Below, piece after piece: positions 61,407-64,000 of a stretch of DNA of 64,000 bases. Source of the DNA: Bacteroidota bacterium (lineage in GTDB: Bacteria > Bacteroidota > Bacteroidia > Cytophagales > Cyclobacteriaceae). The notes under the pieces were generated by a model. It made no database searches. It was given only the letters and a program-made list of their open reading frames with translations, and was not told the DNA's origin. Within the stretch, counting starts at the first letter, position 1. Every line of letters starts with the position of its first letter. The position numbers were made by a program, and so were the translations under genes. The stretch spans positions 248,001 through 312,000 of the forward strand of contig JAEYWY010000002.1 of assembly GCA_023428695.1 (NCBI GenBank). The letters run 5' to 3'.

Positions 61407-62693
61407 TTAAGCTTTATAATTCATTAAATCATTTCCAATATCCCGGCGATAGTAAAAGTCATCCCAGGATATTTTTGACGCTGCTTCATAAGCCTTGGTT
61501 CTCGCTTCATTCAGCGTTGCCCCTCTGCCTGTAACAGCGAGTACTCGTCCCCCGTCCGAAACGACAGCGTTTCCGTCAGCGCGGGTACCAGCGTGGAAGA
61601 CCAGTTCCTTTCCATTCGATCCCAGTCCCGAAATTACCTTTCCTTTCTGATAATCCCCGGGATAGCCGCCCGATACCAATGATAACGTCACGGCAAAATG
61701 ATCGTCTATTTCTACGCGTGCCTTGCCCAGCTCACCGCGAGCAGCAAGAGCAAGCAACTCTGCGAAATCGCTTTTGATACGAGGCAATACAGCCTGCGTT
61801 TCCGGATCTCCCATCCGTGCGTTGTATTCGATAACATACGGCGAACCACCGACGTTCATCAGCCCAATGAAAATGAACCCACAGTATGGAATCCCTTCCT
61901 CCTGCAAGCCGGCAATCGTAGGTTTGATAACACGATCCTCAACCTTTTTCATAAAGGCAGCATCTGCAAAAGCGACGGGAGATACAGCTCCCATTCCGCC
62001 GGTGTTTGGTCCGGTGTCGCCTTCTCCTATTCGTTTGTAGTCCTTCGCTTCGGGAAGGATTACATAGTCTTTGCCATCGGTGAGAACGAATACCGACAGT
62101 TCAATTCCACTGAGAAATTCTTCGATCAGTACTTTGTTGCTTGCCTCACCAAACTTGTGACTCAGCAGCATTTCGTCCAGTTCCTTGTTCGCTTCATCGT
62201 GCGACTGACAGATAACAACGCCTTTCCCCGCAGCAAGGCCATCTGCCTTTAGTACAACCGGGGTTTGAAGAGCACTCACATATTGACGCGCATCGGCAAT
62301 CTCGCCGGCCGTAAATGTTTTTGCCTTGGCAGTAGGTACACCATGTCGGAGCATAAACTGCTTGGAAAAATCCTTGCTGCCTTCCAGCCGGGCCCCGGAC
62401 TTGCCAGGTCCGATTAATAAAATGTGACGGAGTTCATCCTTTGATTCAAAGTAGTCCCGGATGCCTTTCACCAACGGCGCCTCCGGACCGACGACCAGCA
62501 TCGATATTTCTTTATCAAGGCAAAATTTGCCAAGCTGTTCAAAATCGTCGCTTTTTATGCCGACGTTTTCACCTACAAGACGAGTTCCGGCGTTACCAGG
62601 AGCGACGTACAGCTTCTCACAGCTTTGGCTCTGCCGGATCTTCCAGGCGAAAGCATGCTCCCGGCCTCCATTGCCTACGACAAGTATGTTCAT
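61407..62693 (-). CDS. purD: phosphoribosylamine-glycine ligase PurD
   Basis: PurD makes glycinamide ribonucleotide from phosphoribosylamine, glycine and ATP, the second step of purine synthesis. The 428-residue product, from the ATG at 62693 (MNILVVGNGGREHA), has the ATP-grasp layout with GPNTGGMGAVSP, the metal-binding Glu/Asn pair in YVIEYNARMGDPETQ, and the C-terminal GYPGDYQKG. A TTG-like longer start at 62720 adds nine unlikely residues. It is the first gene of the purD-ricT-gldH operon, with a -7 element upstream. Confidence 0.96.
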   Translation of the reverse strand: MNILVVGNGGREHAFAWKIRQSQSCEKLYVAPGNAGTRLVGENVGIKSDDFEQLGKFCLDKEISMLVVGPEAPLVKGIRDYFESKDELRHILLIGPGKSGARLEGSKDFSKQFMLRHGVPTAKAKTFTAGEIADARQYVSALQTPVVLKADGLAAGKGVVICQSHDEANKELDEMLLSHKFGEASNKVLIEEFLSGIELSVFVLTDGKDYVILPEAKDYKRIGEGDTGPNTGGMGAVSPVAFADAAFMKKVEDRVIKPTIAGLQEEGIPYCGFIFIGLMNVGGSPYVIEYNARMGDPETQAVLPRIKSDFAELLALAARGELGKARVEIDDHFAVTLSLVSGGYPGDYQKGKVISGLGSNGKELVFHAGTRADGNAVVSDGGRVLAVTGRGATLNEARTKAYEAASKISWDDFYYRRDIGNDLMNYKA

Positions 62694-62717
62694 TAAGGAA
62701 ATTCGAAAAATAAATTC

Positions 62718-62725
62718 CAAAGATA
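62718..62725 (-). promoter_or_regulatory. -7 promoter element for purD-ricT-gldH
   Basis: TATCTTTG on the minus strand matches TAnnTTTG exactly and predicts a leader of about 21 nt. The -33 region is AT-rich without a clear TTG. Confidence 0.42.
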
Positions 62726-62763
62726 ATTTTCTATTCCATTAAATAAAATCGGGCGGGTTCCGA

Positions 62764-62794
62764 CAAAAAAAGGCCCGGATTTGAACCGGGCCTT
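62764..62794 (-). terminator. rho-independent terminator of recQ
   Basis: On the minus strand AAGGCCCGG and CCGGGCCTT form a 9-bp stem with a 7-nt loop, followed by seven T residues. It lies 23 nt after the recQ stop and separates recQ from purD. Confidence 0.88.
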
Positions 62795-62817
62795 CACGAA
62801 AATGGTGATTTCTGAAT

Positions 62818-64000
62818 CTAGTTGGCGTATTCCGAAAGGAACTTGATACGCATGAGGCGGATCTCCTCTTCGGAGTAGTCGGCAATGCTGTCGTCCTGAA
62901 GAGCCATTTCGAGGCTATCGGACTCTGCATTCATGAAGTAATCGTGGATATCGTCCTGTTTGTGAACGTCGAGCACCTGATCTATGTAGTAGTTCAGGTT
63001 GAGTTTCGTACCTGAAAAACAAATATTCTCGACTTCGGTAAGCAAGTCCTCGAAAGAAAGGTTTATTGATTCCGCGATCTCTTCGAGGTCTACCTTACGA
63101 TCAATTTGCTGGATGATGAAGATTTTTGTTTTCGATTTGTTTACCGAAGACTTCACAACAACATCATTCGCCGTTTCGATGTCGTTCTCCTCTACGTATT
63201 CCTTGATTGTTTCGATGAACTCCTTTCCAAACTTGTTCACCTTACCCATACCCACACCGTTGACCTGTGCGAGCTCCTCACGCGACGTTGGATAAGTCGT
63301 CGCCATTTCTTCAAGCGACGGATCCTGGAATATCACATACGGAGGCAGATTCTTTTCCTTTGCAATTTTCTTACGAAGTGTCTTCAGAATCTCGAAAAGC
63401 TTATCGTCGTAAGACTTGGACGGCACCTGTCTTTCAGCTGATTCTTCTTCCTCGTCGATATCGGTCGTAAAATCGTGATCTCTTGAAAGTTCAACGAGGT
63501 ACGGTTTCTTGAGGAACTCTGCTCCTCTGCGGGACACCTTCAACGCACCGATGTTATCAATGTCCTTCTCGAGGAATTGATAAATGAGCGTCTGACGAAT
63601 GACCGACTTCCAGTAATCGGCATCCTGATCCGATCCCTTTGCAAATACCGGCAAGTCGAAGTGCCCGTAACTCTTAACGTATTCATCCTCAACACCGCGA
63701 ATGACATGAACCAGGTGATTGAGACCGAATCGTTCGTTAGTAAGCTTGACAGTTCTTAGAACAAGTGAAATTGCTTCCGTACCGTCAAAGCGTTCGCGCG
63801 GATGTACGCAGTTGTCGCACATGCCGCAGTTTTCCTGATTGTATTCTTCACCGAAGTAGTGAAGCAATTGTCTTCTGCGACAAACCGGAGACTCGGCATA
63901 GTATTCCATCTCCTGCAAAAGGATGCGCGCATTTTCACGCTCCTGCACAGGTTTGTCTTTGTTGAATTTCTCAAGCTTGTTCAGGTCATTGTGGCTATAG
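62818..64000 (-). CDS. recQ: ATP-dependent DNA helicase RecQ, C-terminal part (cut by window edge)
   Basis: The reading frame is open to the window edge (codons from 63999 inward read YSHNDLNKLEKFNKDKP), so this is the C-terminal 393 residues of a longer gene; a GTG at 63948 is internal, not a start. Visible parts are the RQC zinc site with CRRRQLLHYFGEEY and CGMCDNC, the winged-helix region, and an HRDC domain (DDKLFEILKTLRKKIAKE to VNGVGMGKVNKFG). The last 110 residues form an extra acidic tail seen in Bacteroidota RecQ. RecQ is a 3'-5' helicase of recombination and repair. Confidence 0.94.
   Translation of the reverse strand, partial: YSHNDLNKLEKFNKDKPVQERENARILLQEMEYYAESPVCRRRQLLHYFGEEYNQENCGMCDNCVHPRERFDGTEAISLVLRTVKLTNERFGLNHLVHVIRGVEDEYVKSYGHFDLPVFAKGSDQDADYWKSVIRQTLIYQFLEKDIDNIGALKVSRRGAEFLKKPYLVELSRDHDFTTDIDEEEESAERQVPSKSYDDKLFEILKTLRKKIAKEKNLPPYVIFQDPSLEEMATTYPTSREELAQVNGVGMGKVNKFGKEFIETIKEYVEENDIETANDVVVKSSVNKSKTKIFIIQQIDRKVDLEEIAESINLSFEDLLTEVENICFSGTKLNLNYYIDQVLDVHKQDDIHDYFMNAESDSLEMALQDDSIADYSEEEIRLMRIKFLSEYAN

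Noticed and set aside
62770..62794. tRNA T-arm look-alike on the minus strand (CCCGG-TTCAAAT-CCGGG)
   Set aside because: It has the stem and loop of a tRNA T-arm, but no anticodon or D arm or acceptor stem surrounds it. It lies just after the recQ stop and is followed by seven T residues, so it is a terminator hairpin.
1..64000. CRISPR arrays, insertion sequences, prophage or integrase genes
   Set aside because: No regularly spaced repeats, transposase, integrase or phage structural genes were seen; the window reads as core chromosome with one surface-glycan cluster.

Overview
The window looks like a chromosome segment from a gliding-type member of the Bacteroidota, most likely Cytophagales or a close relative. 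It carries type IX secretion genes (porU, porV), the gliding lipoprotein gene gldH next to the PSP1/RicT gene, nqrF, a bacillithiol glycosyltransferase (bshA), a DUF2723 membrane glycosyltransferase and MASE1 and AlbA_2 proteins. Shine-Dalgarno sequences are not evident, and several genes have the Bacteroidota -7 promoter element TAnnTTTG. GC content looks balanced throughout. I saw no rRNA, tRNA, CRISPR array, insertion sequence or prophage. Most of the window reads as ordinary core genome.

Layout. 1-5.6 kb: the start of a DUF1611 gene, a small secreted lipocalin-like protein, rlmN, then a leftward group of two rhomboid proteases, mutL and a small membrane protein. 5.8-17.5 kb: a GH3-like/serine hydrolase fusion, bshA, a fatty acid hydroxylase, an overlooked 41-residue lipoprotein gene, a VWA-MoxR pair with an AlbA_2 gene, phoH, panB, a PyrR-like phosphoribosyltransferase and an Lrp regulator. 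17.6-31.0 kb: a surface-glycan cluster with five glycosyltransferases, two SAM methyltransferases, an MsbA-like ABC exporter, a large polytopic membrane protein, a TPR protein and a DegT-type sugar aminotransferase. Many of these genes overlap by 4 nt, so they are probably translationally coupled.

31.2-45.8 kb: a DUF2723 protein, an FAD oxidoreductase overlapping a very large pseudo-peptidase/beta-propeller/beta-barrel protein, yicC, an arginase-like protein that has lost metal ligands, a MASE1 histidine kinase, an outer-membrane beta-barrel protein, an unknown anchored protein and a stand-alone nqrF. 46-50 kb: the leftward operon metY-metX-hom. Its leader holds a well-matched promoter, a SAM-I riboswitch, and an unannotated 45-codon ORF ending in a poly-cysteine tract. 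This leader is the most interesting item in the window.

50.2-64 kb: fabG, lpdA, a metallo-beta-lactamase-fold hydrolase, then pssA-porU-porV and a catalytically dead M16 homologue as one rightward unit. This converges on a leftward purD-ricT-gldH operon, and the window ends inside recQ.

How the parts fit: metY, metX and hom make homoserine, O-acetylhomoserine and homocysteine. Their leader appears able to sense SAM and possibly cysteine supply. PorU and PorV form the type IX attachment complex that places cargo on the cell surface, and GldH belongs to the linked gliding machinery. The glycan cluster probably builds a surface polysaccharide or lipid-linked glycan.
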